Positions 25,553 through 33,600 of a stretch of 35,625 nt of DNA are shown piece by piece (position 1 is the first letter of the stretch; every line of letters begins with the position of its first letter). Position numbers and translations under genes: made by a program. The DNA lies in NCBI GenBank assembly GCA_040392005.1, contig JBEBWT010000019.1:1-35625 (forward strand), read 5' to 3'. The notes below the pieces were generated by a model. The model was not told where the DNA came from. It did not search any database and worked only from the letters and a program-made list of their open reading frames with translations. The stretch comes from DASRQK01 sp040392005. GTDB taxonomy: Bacteria; Bacteroidota; Bacteroidia; Sphingobacteriales; Sphingobacteriaceae.

Positions 25553-25591
25553 ACCCGGATTCCGCATTAGGATTAAATGGGGAATCCGGGT
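25553..25591. promoter_or_regulatory. 11-bp perfect inverted repeat, candidate operator of the uronate genes
   Basis: ACCCGGATTCC (25553-25563) and GGAATCCGGGT (25581-25591) are perfect inverted copies separated by 17 bp. They lie in the 173-bp spacer between divergent kdgK and uxuB. A dimeric regulator could bind here and control both units. The regulator gene is not in the window. A degenerate -7-like TAATATTG lies further towards uxuB. Confidence 0.6.
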
Positions 25592-25675
25592 AAATCTAAT
25601 AAATTAATCGGTTTCGTGCCGGCAATTTCAGTAAAAACATGTAATATTGAACGTACTAACCAAGACACATCAAGT

Positions 25676-26497
25676 ATGAGTAAACCAAATCCTTTTTCCC
25701 TGTCCGGCAAAGTCGTGGTCATTACCGGTGCTACCGGGGTGTTGGGAGAGGCCTTTTCGCTTGCTATTGCCGATGCCGGGGCCCGGGTGGCGATATTGGG
25801 CAGAAACAGGGAAAGAGCCGCCACACGGGTGGATGCGATCCGCAACCGGGGCGGTGAGGCCCTGGCCTTTATCACAGATGTACTGGACGAAGCTGCCCTT
25901 GGACGCACAAAAAATGAGATACTGGAAGCCTGGGGGACCATAGACGGACTGGTCAATGCGGCCGGGGGCAATATTCCCGAAGCGACTATCCGACCGGATC
26001 AGAACCTGTTTGACAGCAGCATGGAAGCGACCCGCAAAGCGGTGGACCTGAATCTTTTCGGAACGGTGATCCCCACCCATATTTTTGGCCGGGTGATCGC
26101 GGAAAAGGGCCGGGGCGCCATTGTCAATATTTCCTCTCTGGCAGCACAGCAGGCCATCACCCGGGTATTGGGGTATAATATGGCAAAATGTGCTATTGAG
26201 GGTTATACCAAGTGGATGGCCGTGGAACTCGCCCAGCGGTACGGGGATGGGGTAAGGATCAATGCCATTGCCCCCGGGGTGTTTCTGACGGAACAGAACC
26301 GCACCCTGCTGACCAACCCCGATGGGTCCTACACGGATCGGGCGCAGCGTTTTGTAAATAACACTTCCTATGGCAGGCTCGGCCGCCCGGAGGAGCTCAC
26401 GGGGACCCTGGTCTATCTGCTGAGCGAAGCCTCCGGTTTTGTGACCGGGGAGACCATTCTGGTCGATGGCGGGTTCAACTCCTGGAGCGGTGTGTAA
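25676..26497 (+). CDS. uxuB: D-fructuronate reductase / mannonate oxidoreductase, SDR type
   Basis: This 273-residue short-chain dehydrogenase has the cofactor loop ITGATGVLGEAF (about 15-26), NAAGGNIPEA, INISSLAAQQ (catalytic Ser region), YNMAK (catalytic Tyr and Lys) and a DGGFNSW C-terminus. Because it is followed by uxuA and uxaC, it most likely reduces D-fructuronate to D-mannonate. It resembles the SDR-type enzyme of Bacillus, not the long-chain E. coli UxuB. The frame is open back to 25577, but the start at 25676 (MSKPNPFSL) fits the family. The 3' end, with its stop, is duplicated in tandem. Confidence 0.88.
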   Translation: MSKPNPFSLSGKVVVITGATGVLGEAFSLAIADAGARVAILGRNRERAATRVDAIRNRGGEALAFITDVLDEAALGRTKNEILEAWGTIDGLVNAAGGNIPEATIRPDQNLFDSSMEATRKAVDLNLFGTVIPTHIFGRVIAEKGRGAIVNISSLAAQQAITRVLGYNMAKCAIEGYTKWMAVELAQRYGDGVRINAIAPGVFLTEQNRTLLTNPDGSYTDRAQRFVNNTSYGRLGRPEELTGTLVYLLSEASGFVTGETILVDGGFNSWSGV

Positions 26498-26530
26498 CTG
26501 GAGCGGTGTGTAACTGGGGCGGCGTGTAAA
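26483..26530. repeat. Three 16-bp tandem repeats over the uxuB stop codon
   Basis: TGGAGCGGTGTGTAAC occurs twice, followed by TGGGGCGGCGTGTAAA. Each copy contains a TAA; the first is the uxuB stop (26495-26497). The copies lie between uxuB and uxuA. Confidence 0.9.
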
Positions 26531-26541
26531 ATTGTAGAAGA

Positions 26542-27801
26542 ATGACAAAAAAACTATTGCAGACCTGGCGTTGGTACGGACCGGCAGACACCGTATCCCT
26601 GCAGGACATAAAACAGGCCGGGGCCTCGGGCATTGTGACCGCACTTCACCATATTCCCCATGGTGAGGTCTGGCCGCTGGCCGCTATTGAAGAGCGCAAA
26701 AGAGTGATCGAAGAGACCGGTCTTACCTGGGATGTCGTAGAAAGTGTACCCGTCCACGAAGCCATTAAAACCAGGCGTTCCGATGCTGGCCCTTATTTGG
26801 AAAACTACCGGCAATCTCTGAAAAATCTTGCTGCCTGTGGATTGAAAACGATCTGTTATAATTTTATGCCCGTCCTGGACTGGACCCGTACCGAGCTTTA
26901 CCGGGAAATGCCCAACGGTGCAAAGGCCCTGTATTTCAACTGGGTCGATCTCGCTGCCTTTGACGTCCATATCTTGCAAAGGGAAGGAGCAGAAGGCGAT
27001 TATCCAGCCGGAATCCTGGATGCCGCCGGAAAAAAGTTCGGCAATTTCAGCCCTGCCGATATTGATACCCTGTGTGCCAATATCCTGATGGGCGTGCCAG
27101 GAGAACGAAGTGCGGAAATGGAAGAATTGAGGCAGAGCATCCGTGAATATCAGCAGATCGGTTTTGAGGGCCTGCGCAGAAACCTGATCTGGTTTCTTTC
27201 CTCCATTGCGGATGTATGTGAGGAGAATGGCCTTCGTATGACTATCCATCCGGACGATCCTCCTTACCCCATTCTGGGCCTGCCGAGGATCGCCAGCAAT
27301 CTGGAAGATCTCCTCTACATTATAAAAGAGCTGGACAAACCCTTCAATGGGATCTGTTTTTGTACCGGTTCCCTGGGGGCCGGTGTGGACAATGACGTGC
27401 CCGCCCTACTGGAAGCCGTCAGGGAAAGGGTGTATTTTGCGCATCTGCGCAATGTGAAAAAAGACGAACAGGGCAATTTCCATGAATCCGACCACTTGGG
27501 CGGAGATGTCGATATGTATGCCGTGATGAAAATCCTGGTAGAAGAGAACCAGCAACGGGACGCCCCAATCCCTTTCCGTCCCGACCACGGACACCAGATG
27601 CTTGACGATCTGGCAAAGACGACGGCGCCGGGCTATTCGGCCATCGGCCGTCTGCGCGGGCTGGCGGAACTACGGGGGCTGGAACTGGGTATTGCCGGAG
27701 CATACCATCATGTGCCGGGCATCAGGGGAGCACACCGCCAAGAGCTGGGTATCAGGGGAGCGGATTATCAGGAGCCGGACGCAGGAGAAGAAAACAATTA
27801 A
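26542..27801 (+). CDS. uxuA: D-mannonate dehydratase
   Basis: This 419-residue cytoplasmic TIM-barrel enzyme dehydrates D-mannonate to KDG. Family segments are QTWRWYGPADTVSL, GIVTALHHIPHGEVW, VVESVPVHE, TICYNFMPVLDWTRTEL, MTIHPDDPPYPILGLPRI, CFCTGSLGAGVDND, YFAHLRNV, ESDHLGGDVDMY and FRPDHGHQM, which hold the metal-binding Cys and His residues. The E. coli enzyme has 394 residues. The extra C-terminal tail here (about residue 382 on) consists of three 10-residue repeats of the type LGIRGAxxQE. It lies 44 nt after uxuB and 10 nt before uxaC. Confidence 0.95.
   Translation: MTKKLLQTWRWYGPADTVSLQDIKQAGASGIVTALHHIPHGEVWPLAAIEERKRVIEETGLTWDVVESVPVHEAIKTRRSDAGPYLENYRQSLKNLAACGLKTICYNFMPVLDWTRTELYREMPNGAKALYFNWVDLAAFDVHILQREGAEGDYPAGILDAAGKKFGNFSPADIDTLCANILMGVPGERSAEMEELRQSIREYQQIGFEGLRRNLIWFLSSIADVCEENGLRMTIHPDDPPYPILGLPRIASNLEDLLYIIKELDKPFNGICFCTGSLGAGVDNDVPALLEAVRERVYFAHLRNVKKDEQGNFHESDHLGGDVDMYAVMKILVEENQQRDAPIPFRPDHGHQMLDDLAKTTAPGYSAIGRLRGLAELRGLELGIAGAYHHVPGIRGAHRQELGIRGADYQEPDAGEENN
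27685..27790. repeat. Three 30-bp tandem repeats coding the UxuA tail
   Basis: Units at 27685-27714, 27715-27744 and 27745-27774, with a partial fourth to 27790. They encode LGIAGAYHHV, PGIRGAHRQE and LGIRGADYQE. The 30-bp length preserves the frame. Confidence 0.85.
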
Positions 27802-27811
27802 AGAAAATAAA

Positions 27812-29227
27812 ATGGAATTTATCCACGATGATTTTTTACTGCAATCGGACCTGGCCGGGCGGCTTTACCATGACCATGCAAAGCACTGGCCCCTGATCGA
27901 TTACCATTCACATCTCCCCCCCGATATCATTGCGGCCAACCAGAACTTTGCAAACATCACCCGGATATGGCTGGCAGGGGACCACTATAAATGGAGAGCA
28001 CAGCGGACCCTGGGCATAGAGGAGCGGTATATCACCGGAAATGCACCCGACCGGGACAAATTCAGAAAATGGGCAGAAGCTGTTCCTTATACGCTGCGCA
28101 ATCCCCTCTACCACTGGACCCACATGGAGCTGAAAAATCCATTCGGAATCACGGAATTGCTGAGTCCGGACAATGCGGACCGCATCTATGATCAGACTGA
28201 GCAGCAGTTGCAAACCCCGCAATTCACTCCACAGGGGCTGTTGGAGCATTTCCGGGTGGAGATGGTCGGCACCACGGATGATCCGGCGGATTCTCTGGAG
28301 CATCACCGGGCCATTGGGGAGAGCAAACTGGCGACAAAGGTACTGCCCTCATTCAGGCCGGACAAGGCATTTCAATTGTCGGGAGGTGATGTCTATCGGG
28401 ATTACATCCAGCGATTGAGCCAGGCCGCAGCAATGGAGATCAAAGACATCAACGATCTGTTCTCGGCTTTGCGGCAGCGGATGGAGTATTTTCATAGCCT
28501 CGGATGCCGGATCTCGGATCATGGCCTGGCCAGGGCCCCTTACCGTGAGGCGGATGGGGCGGGTCTGGACACAGCCAGACTGGACAAGGTGTTCCGACAG
28601 GTACTGGCCGGAGACGACACCCAAGCCTCTGCATACGAGGAAGGCTTCACGTTCCATATCCTGACCGGCCTCTGCCGGATGTACCATGCCCTCGGTTGGG
28701 TGCAGCAATTCCATCTCGGCCCGCTGCGCAACAACAATACCCGCAAGCTTCAGATGCTGGGCCCGGACACCGGCTACGATTCCATTGGGGATTTCCGGCA
28801 GGGAGAAAGCCTGTCGGTCCTGCTCAACCACCTTGAAAAAGACGATCAACTGGCAAAAACCATCCTATATAATGTGAATCCTGCCGACAATGCCGTCTTT
28901 GCGGCTATGACCGGCAATTTTCAGGGTGAGGGCGTGAAAGGCAAGATCCAGTTCGGCTCTGCATGGTGGTTTATGGATCAGTTGGACGGCATGACCGATC
29001 AGTTGAATACTCTGTCCAATATCGGATTACTGAGCTGCTTTGTGGGTATGCTGACCGATTCCAGGAGTTTCCTTTCCTACCCCCGCCACGAATATTTCAG
29101 ACGATTACTCTGCAATATGCTGGCCGAAGATGTCCGGAAAGGGTACTTGCCGCCTGACGAGGGATGGATCGGAAAAATCGTTGCAGATGTGTGCTATCAT
29201 AATGCTAAAAACTACTTCCAACTTTAA
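27812..29227 (+). CDS. uxaC: Glucuronate isomerase
   Basis: This 471-residue cytoplasmic enzyme of the amidohydrolase-like uronate isomerase family converts D-glucuronate to D-fructuronate (and D-galacturonate to D-tagaturonate). Visible are IDYHSHLPP near residue 28 (metal-binding HxH), MVGTTDDPADSLEHH, FRPDKAFQL, ISDHGLARAPY, QFHLGPLRNNNTRKL, FGSAWWFMD and MLTDSRSFLSYPRHEYFRR. The length matches the E. coli enzyme (470). The frame is open further upstream, within uxuA, but the ATG at 27812 gives the normal family N-terminus. There are 42 nt to exuT. Confidence 0.97.
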   Translation: MEFIHDDFLLQSDLAGRLYHDHAKHWPLIDYHSHLPPDIIAANQNFANITRIWLAGDHYKWRAQRTLGIEERYITGNAPDRDKFRKWAEAVPYTLRNPLYHWTHMELKNPFGITELLSPDNADRIYDQTEQQLQTPQFTPQGLLEHFRVEMVGTTDDPADSLEHHRAIGESKLATKVLPSFRPDKAFQLSGGDVYRDYIQRLSQAAAMEIKDINDLFSALRQRMEYFHSLGCRISDHGLARAPYREADGAGLDTARLDKVFRQVLAGDDTQASAYEEGFTFHILTGLCRMYHALGWVQQFHLGPLRNNNTRKLQMLGPDTGYDSIGDFRQGESLSVLLNHLEKDDQLAKTILYNVNPADNAVFAAMTGNFQGEGVKGKIQFGSAWWFMDQLDGMTDQLNTLSNIGLLSCFVGMLTDSRSFLSYPRHEYFRRLLCNMLAEDVRKGYLPPDEGWIGKIVADVCYHNAKNYFQL

Positions 29228-29269
29228 TACGGCAAAATTCCATTTTAATACACCAAAAAACCCTGAATT

Positions 29270-30637
29270 ATGACAAACAATGCAAACGTTGGCAAATACC
29301 GCTGGACCATCTGCGCCCTGCTGTTCTTTGCCACTACCATAAACTATCTCGACCGGCAGGTCCTCAGTTTGCTACACCCAACCCTCGAGGAGGAATTTAA
29401 CTGGACAAACACGGATTATGGCCGGATTACGGCCACTTTTATGTTTGTGTATGCCATATCCATGCTCTTTGCCGGCCAGGTCATCGACAAACTGGGCACA
29501 AAGTGGGGGTATGCCCTGGCATTGATTATCTGGTCCGTGGGGGCCATCCTGCATGCGGTGGCAGTCCCCATCGGGGACAACCTGGTGATGATCCTGGGCT
29601 GGCTTGGAATTGGCGGCCTGTCCGCATCCGTTATCGGCTTTATGTTTGCCCGGGCGGCTCTGGGGTTTGGAGAATCCGGGAACTTTCCCGCAGCGATCAA
29701 AGCGACCGCCGAATATTTTCCAAAAAAGGAGCGGGCTTTGGCGACCGGAATCTTCAATTCGGGCACCACCGTGGGTGCGATCCTGGCTCCCCTCACGGTA
29801 CCCTGGATGGCAGCGAAGTGGGGTTGGGAAAGCACCTTCCTGATCATCGGGGCCGCAGGTTTCCTGTGGTTGATTTTCTGGTTTATATACTACGAAAAAC
29901 CGGAAAAACAGCGAAGGTTGTCACCGGAAGAGCTGGTTTATATCCATAGTGATGAGCAAGTGGCGGGTGCGCAGGCAACAGGACAGGACACCGAAAAAGT
30001 GCGTTGGATCCGGCTGCTCGGCTTCCGGCAGACCTGGGCCTTTGCCGTCGGAAAATTTATGACAGACGGAGTCTGGTGGTTTTTCCTTTTCTGGCTGCCG
30101 AGTTACCTGCATGCGCAATATGGTATGTCTGGCACGGAACTGATGCTTCCGCTTGCCGTACTCTACGGCATGACAACCCTGGGGAGCATTGGCGGGGGCT
30201 GGTTCCCGATGTACTTTATCAATAAGGGTTACAAACCATACGACGGGCGAATGCGCGCCATGTTTATCATTGCGTTATTCCCGCTCCTGGTACTTGCGGC
30301 TCAGCCTTTGGGTGGTATTTCCTATTGGATACCCGTCATTCTGATCGGTATAGGGGCCTCGGCGCATCAGGCCTGGTCGGCCAATATCTTTACCACGGTA
30401 TCCGACATGTTTCCAAAGAAAACGGTGGCTTCGATAATCGGAATTGGCGGAATGGCCGGCAGTATGAGCGGAGTACTCGTATCCCTGTTGGGCGGAGCGC
30501 TGTTTGATCACTACAAAGCACTTGGACACATACAAACCGGATACACCATTATGTTTGCCGGCTGCGCCGTGGCTTACCTGATCGCCTGGGCAATCATGAA
30601 ATCACTGGTTCCCCGGATGAAAATGGTTGAGATCTGA
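29270..30637 (+). CDS. exuT: MFS hexuronate transporter (ExuT type)
   Basis: This 455-residue inner-membrane protein has about 12 transmembrane segments. It belongs to the anion:cation symporter branch of the major facilitator superfamily. Typical segments are RWTICALLFFATTINYLDRQVLS in helix 1, GKLGT-like DKLGTKWGYAL, RAALGFGESGNFPAAIKATAEYFPKKERALATGIFNSGTTVGAI and FPKKTVASIIGIGGMAGSMSG. It probably carries D-glucuronate and/or D-galacturonate with protons, given the operon. Its final codons and stop are copied in tandem downstream. Confidence 0.9.
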   Translation: MTNNANVGKYRWTICALLFFATTINYLDRQVLSLLHPTLEEEFNWTNTDYGRITATFMFVYAISMLFAGQVIDKLGTKWGYALALIIWSVGAILHAVAVPIGDNLVMILGWLGIGGLSASVIGFMFARAALGFGESGNFPAAIKATAEYFPKKERALATGIFNSGTTVGAILAPLTVPWMAAKWGWESTFLIIGAAGFLWLIFWFIYYEKPEKQRRLSPEELVYIHSDEQVAGAQATGQDTEKVRWIRLLGFRQTWAFAVGKFMTDGVWWFFLFWLPSYLHAQYGMSGTELMLPLAVLYGMTTLGSIGGGWFPMYFINKGYKPYDGRMRAMFIIALFPLLVLAAQPLGGISYWIPVILIGIGASAHQAWSANIFTTVSDMFPKKTVASIIGIGGMAGSMSGVLVSLLGGALFDHYKALGHIQTGYTIMFAGCAVAYLIAWAIMKSLVPRMKMVEI

Positions 30638-30698
30638 ATGGCTCAGAATGAAAATGGTCGAGATCTGAGTGGCCCATAGATATCCGAGTGGCCCATAG
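30617..30698. repeat. Tandem duplication over the exuT stop codon
   Basis: Two 31-bp copies (30617-30647 and 30648-30678, about four mismatches) each read ATGAAAATGG...GAGATCTGA and repeat the last residues MKMVEI plus stop. A third partial copy with period 19 follows (30679-30698). Confidence 0.85.
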
Positions 30699-30735
30699 TA
30701 ACTTAGGACCAATGAATCACGTAAAGAAAAATGAA

Positions 30736-30761
30736 AGCCCCCCGACAAAATACGGGGGGCT
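30736..30761 (-). terminator. Terminator between exuT and the PqaA-like gene
   Basis: AGCCCCCCG (30736-30744) pairs with CGGGGGGCT (30753-30761) around ACAAAATA. The T-rich run is on the minus-strand side (TTTCATTTTTC), so it fits the end of the minus-strand operon. It may also stop the plus-strand uronate transcript. Confidence 0.85.
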
Positions 30762-30824
30762 ATCGATAGGTTGATTATCTACTATTAACTAACAAAAATT
30801 ACCTGCCATCTGCCTCAACAATTT

Positions 30825-32189
30825 CTACAAAATCTTCTGGCTGTCGGTCATAAAGGCGCGGGTGCTCTGGGTGTATTTATTGCCATTGGCATCCTTATAG
30901 ATCAGATCGACATAAAACGCCTTGTATCCTTCGGCCGGCAATTGTACGGCCGCCTGAAACTGATCGACTTTTTTGATGCCCAGATCGGTGGATACCCAGG
31001 TTTCGTTCCTGAAATCCCGGTCAGTGGAATTGGCCTCCCACAAACGTACACCCACCAATTTCTTCTTAGTTGCCTCCACATTTACAAGGACCTTTCCGTC
31101 ACTGACAGTAGTGGTCCAGGCTGTTTTGGGATAAGGCTTATCCTGTGCAGTATAGCTGAAAAATGATCCCAAAGCATTAATGGCCTGCTTGCCGTCTCCC
31201 AGGTTGTGGCCGGCATTCGGAACATAGTGCAGGTAGTTTTCACCGGGAATGCCAGGAAGATAATGCTTGATGGCATCGATCACCCAGAAGGGATCATTGG
31301 TGCCATTGAAAATCATCTTGGGCACCGTCAGCCGGTCCCGGTAAGAGTAGGGATCGATCATGGTGGTGATGGCCTTGCCCGAAGGGCTGTCCACAGTCTG
31401 GGGAATCTCCAGGTCCGTATAATCCTTGATCTCCTCGCTGTATTCGTTGTATGCTTCGATCTGGTAATCCAGGTTGGCCGGCATATTCAGGATATCGATC
31501 ACCATCGGAGCAATCGCCTTGACACGGGGATCTCCCGAAGCGGCGGTCAGCCAGGTGGTCCATCCTCTTTTGGAGGCTCCGGAAACCACGAAATCATCGA
31601 TCTTTTTATTCTGTTGCTGTGCGGCCAGTTCCTGGATCACATCCATTGCCCTCAGCGCACTTTTGGTCATGGGAAACAACAGGGGCCAGGTATAATCGCC
31701 ATCATCCTTGAAATTGTGCAGGGTCATGGAGATCAGCGCATCCTCCTTTTTGCCTCCGTACAGGGGTTGGCGGGGGACATTTCTCAAAACGGCCACGATC
31801 GCCCGGTTTTGCAGGGCAATGCGGGCTACGCCCAATACAATCCCGTCTTTCCGGGGATCTTTCCAGCGGACACTGCCATCATCATCGGAGCTGCCTCCTT
31901 CAATGAACATCAGCGCCGTATTGCGGCGGACCTTTTTGGGCACGACCACCGTCAGTTGATGCTTCCATACATGACCCATCCAGGTCTGGGAGGTCAGCTC
32001 GATAATATAAGCGGTCACGGGACCTTCCTTGAACTGATCATGGATTTTCCAGCTATAAGAAGGGTCCAGCGTTTCCAGATAGCTCTCCAAAGCCGTTTCC
32101 GGAGTGACTACCTTATCACCGGCCTGCCCAAAACTCCAACCTGTAAACAGGAAAAACACAACACCGGTGCACAATAAAAGTTTTTTCAT
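30825..32189 (-). CDS. PhoPQ-activated pathogenicity-related (PqaA-type) serine hydrolase, secreted
   Basis: This 454-residue protein has a signal peptide (VVFFLFTGWSFG). It matches Pfam PF10142: PSYSWKIHDQFKEG, LTSQTWMGHVWKHQLTVVVPK, MFIEGGSSDDDG, NVPRQPLYGG, DDFVVSGASKRGWTTW, IFNGTNDPFWV and YVPNAGHNL. These hold the Ser (SGASKRG), Asp (GTNDPFW) and His (AGHNL) of an alpha/beta-hydrolase triad. The natural substrate of the family is not established to my knowledge. It ends the susCD-ceramidase-like operon and faces the glucuronate operon, so a sugar-ester substrate is a possibility only. Confidence 0.9.
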   Translation of the reverse strand: MKKLLLCTGVVFFLFTGWSFGQAGDKVVTPETALESYLETLDPSYSWKIHDQFKEGPVTAYIIELTSQTWMGHVWKHQLTVVVPKKVRRNTALMFIEGGSSDDDGSVRWKDPRKDGIVLGVARIALQNRAIVAVLRNVPRQPLYGGKKEDALISMTLHNFKDDGDYTWPLLFPMTKSALRAMDVIQELAAQQQNKKIDDFVVSGASKRGWTTWLTAASGDPRVKAIAPMVIDILNMPANLDYQIEAYNEYSEEIKDYTDLEIPQTVDSPSGKAITTMIDPYSYRDRLTVPKMIFNGTNDPFWVIDAIKHYLPGIPGENYLHYVPNAGHNLGDGKQAINALGSFFSYTAQDKPYPKTAWTTTVSDGKVLVNVEATKKKLVGVRLWEANSTDRDFRNETWVSTDLGIKKVDQFQAAVQLPAEGYKAFYVDLIYKDANGNKYTQSTRAFMTDSQKIL

Positions 32190-32217
32190 TTTGATTTTTT
32201 GTATATTTTTTGTATAT

Positions 32218-32271
32218 TCAGTAGATCAGACTCAGCCTGACACCCAGAACCGTCTGGTTTTCTCTGTATTC
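32218..32271 (-). pseudogene. 17-codon remnant resembling an outer-membrane barrel C-terminus
   Basis: In the spacer between the two hydrolases the minus strand encodes EYRENQTVLGVRLSLIY and a stop. Alternating hydrophobic residues and a terminal Tyr are typical of the last strand of an outer-membrane protein. There is no start, and an in-frame TAA precedes it. It is in the same frame as the ceramidase-like gene (stop at 32284). Chance resemblance is possible in so short a stretch. Confidence 0.4.
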
Positions 32272-32283
32272 TTATTGATCGCT

Positions 32284-33594
32284 CTATTTCAACTGACTGA
32301 CCAGATCCAGCGCTTCCTCCATATAAATTTCCGCTGTCATTTCTCCGAGACTGGTACGGGTAATATAATCGTACTTCCTGAAGCTATCGTAATCGACTTT
32401 TGCAAGCATATAGCCAAAAGCATCATTGGTCAGACCAAACAGGAATGGATATTTTGTACCCATCTTGCGTTTGAGGTAATAGCCTACATTGGGCAGGGCT
32501 TCACCGGGGATGGTCAGGATTCTGGCCGGACCGATCTGCAAAGCATTGATTTGGGTACTGATCTGATCGGGCCTGGTACTGATATATCCCAGCGGGGAAT
32601 TGGCCAGAATGTATTGCATAATGGGGGATTCCACCGGCAGGTCTATCTTTCTGGACACGACCTGCAGGGCCGGATCGGAAAGTGGCGCCGACTGCGATAC
32701 GATCCGCAGGGCTTCATCGGCCAGCAGATGACCGATCCGGACACATTCCGTCCACATCAGCTCACTGGGGACCCCATCACTGCTTTTGATGGTTTCATGC
32801 CGGTTGTCCGCAGTGACCATTCCGCCTAAAGCGCCATTGATAAACACAGCAACTCCACCCACCTGGGACTCAATCCGCTCATAAAGTGGCCCGCAAAGAT
32901 CCGGACTCAGAATCCCTCTTTTGGAACCCAGAACCTCCGGATGGATCGCATAGTTCACCAGGGTCGCAATCGTTTCATCCGTGCCTTTGACCATAGCCTG
33001 GATCACGCCGCAGCGGGGATCGTACAGATCGTCTGCATAATAATTGAAGGCGATCTTTCCTTTGGCATCACCCATGGCGATCTTCAGATCTGCCGGCTGC
33101 AATCGCGCATAGGCTTCATTGACAGCTTCCGCAATCTGTTTGGTGCAGAAATCAAGGTAATCCAGATCTGCGTGATGTTTGCCACTTTCATCGGGGAAAC
33201 CATAGGCATCCGGGGCGCTGTGGGTATGGGTAGCTCCGATCAGAATATTTTCTGCCGGGATATGGGGGATCAACGCCCTTGCCCGGTCACCCAGCGCCGA
33301 GGGCCAGCCCAAATTGTCGATACCGACGATCGCAATCCGCACATCGCCTTTCACCAGCACAAAAGCCCGGACAAAAAGGTCCCCAATCTTCTCCTGAGCG
33401 GGCTTGGGCGTCCCGATTCCGCCGGAAACGGGCAACAGCGGATCCGGAGTAATGTTCCGGACCGCAGCTCCTGCCATCAGTTGCTGTTGTGCAAAGGCTT
33501 CTCCTGTCCACAAAAAGAACAGAAGAAACCCCACTATAAACAATTGCAGGTTTTTCACCCTGAAGCCCCTAACAACAATCCTCTTATTTATCAT
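32284..33594 (-). CDS. Neutral/alkaline ceramidase-like hydrolase, exported
   Basis: This 436-residue protein has a long n-region and a signal peptide (FIVGFLLFFLWTGEAFA). It matches the N-terminal domain of neutral/alkaline non-lysosomal ceramidases (Pfam PF04734): AGAAVRNITPDPLLPVSGG, VAIVGIDNLG-like IAIVGIDNLGW, ILIGATHTHSAP (zinc His residues) and NYAIHPEVLG. FINGALGGMVT stands where ceramidases have NGAxGD. The ceramidase C-terminal domain is lacking. Many Bacteroidota copies of this domain occur in glycan loci, and ceramide is not a likely substrate; true function is unknown. It starts 6 nt after susD. A GTG at 33558 is an alternative start. Confidence 0.85.
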   Translation of the reverse strand: MINKRIVVRGFRVKNLQLFIVGFLLFFLWTGEAFAQQQLMAGAAVRNITPDPLLPVSGGIGTPKPAQEKIGDLFVRAFVLVKGDVRIAIVGIDNLGWPSALGDRARALIPHIPAENILIGATHTHSAPDAYGFPDESGKHHADLDYLDFCTKQIAEAVNEAYARLQPADLKIAMGDAKGKIAFNYYADDLYDPRCGVIQAMVKGTDETIATLVNYAIHPEVLGSKRGILSPDLCGPLYERIESQVGGVAVFINGALGGMVTADNRHETIKSSDGVPSELMWTECVRIGHLLADEALRIVSQSAPLSDPALQVVSRKIDLPVESPIMQYILANSPLGYISTRPDQISTQINALQIGPARILTIPGEALPNVGYYLKRKMGTKYPFLFGLTNDAFGYMLAKVDYDSFRKYDYITRTSLGEMTAEIYMEEALDLVSQLK

Positions 33595-33600
33595 ATCCTG

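Noticed and set aside
25553..25591. Intrinsic terminator from the 11-bp inverted repeat
   Set aside because: The 17-nt loop and lack of a T-run on either side argue against termination, and the site lies between divergent starts.
25670..26644. 324-residue minus-strand frame over uxuB
   Set aside because: It is antisense to an SDR with intact cofactor and catalytic motifs.
27685..27790. CRISPR-like repeat array
   Set aside because: The 30-bp units abut without spacers, are in frame in uxuA, and no cas genes are present.
27602..27811. Longer N-terminus for glucuronate isomerase
   Set aside because: It would overlap the end of uxuA in another frame; the ATG at 27812 gives the family length.
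31206..32177. 323-residue plus-strand frame opposite the PqaA-like gene
   Set aside because: It is a long antisense shadow; His/Gly/Gln-rich composition reflects complementary codons, and the opposite strand has a clear catalytic triad.
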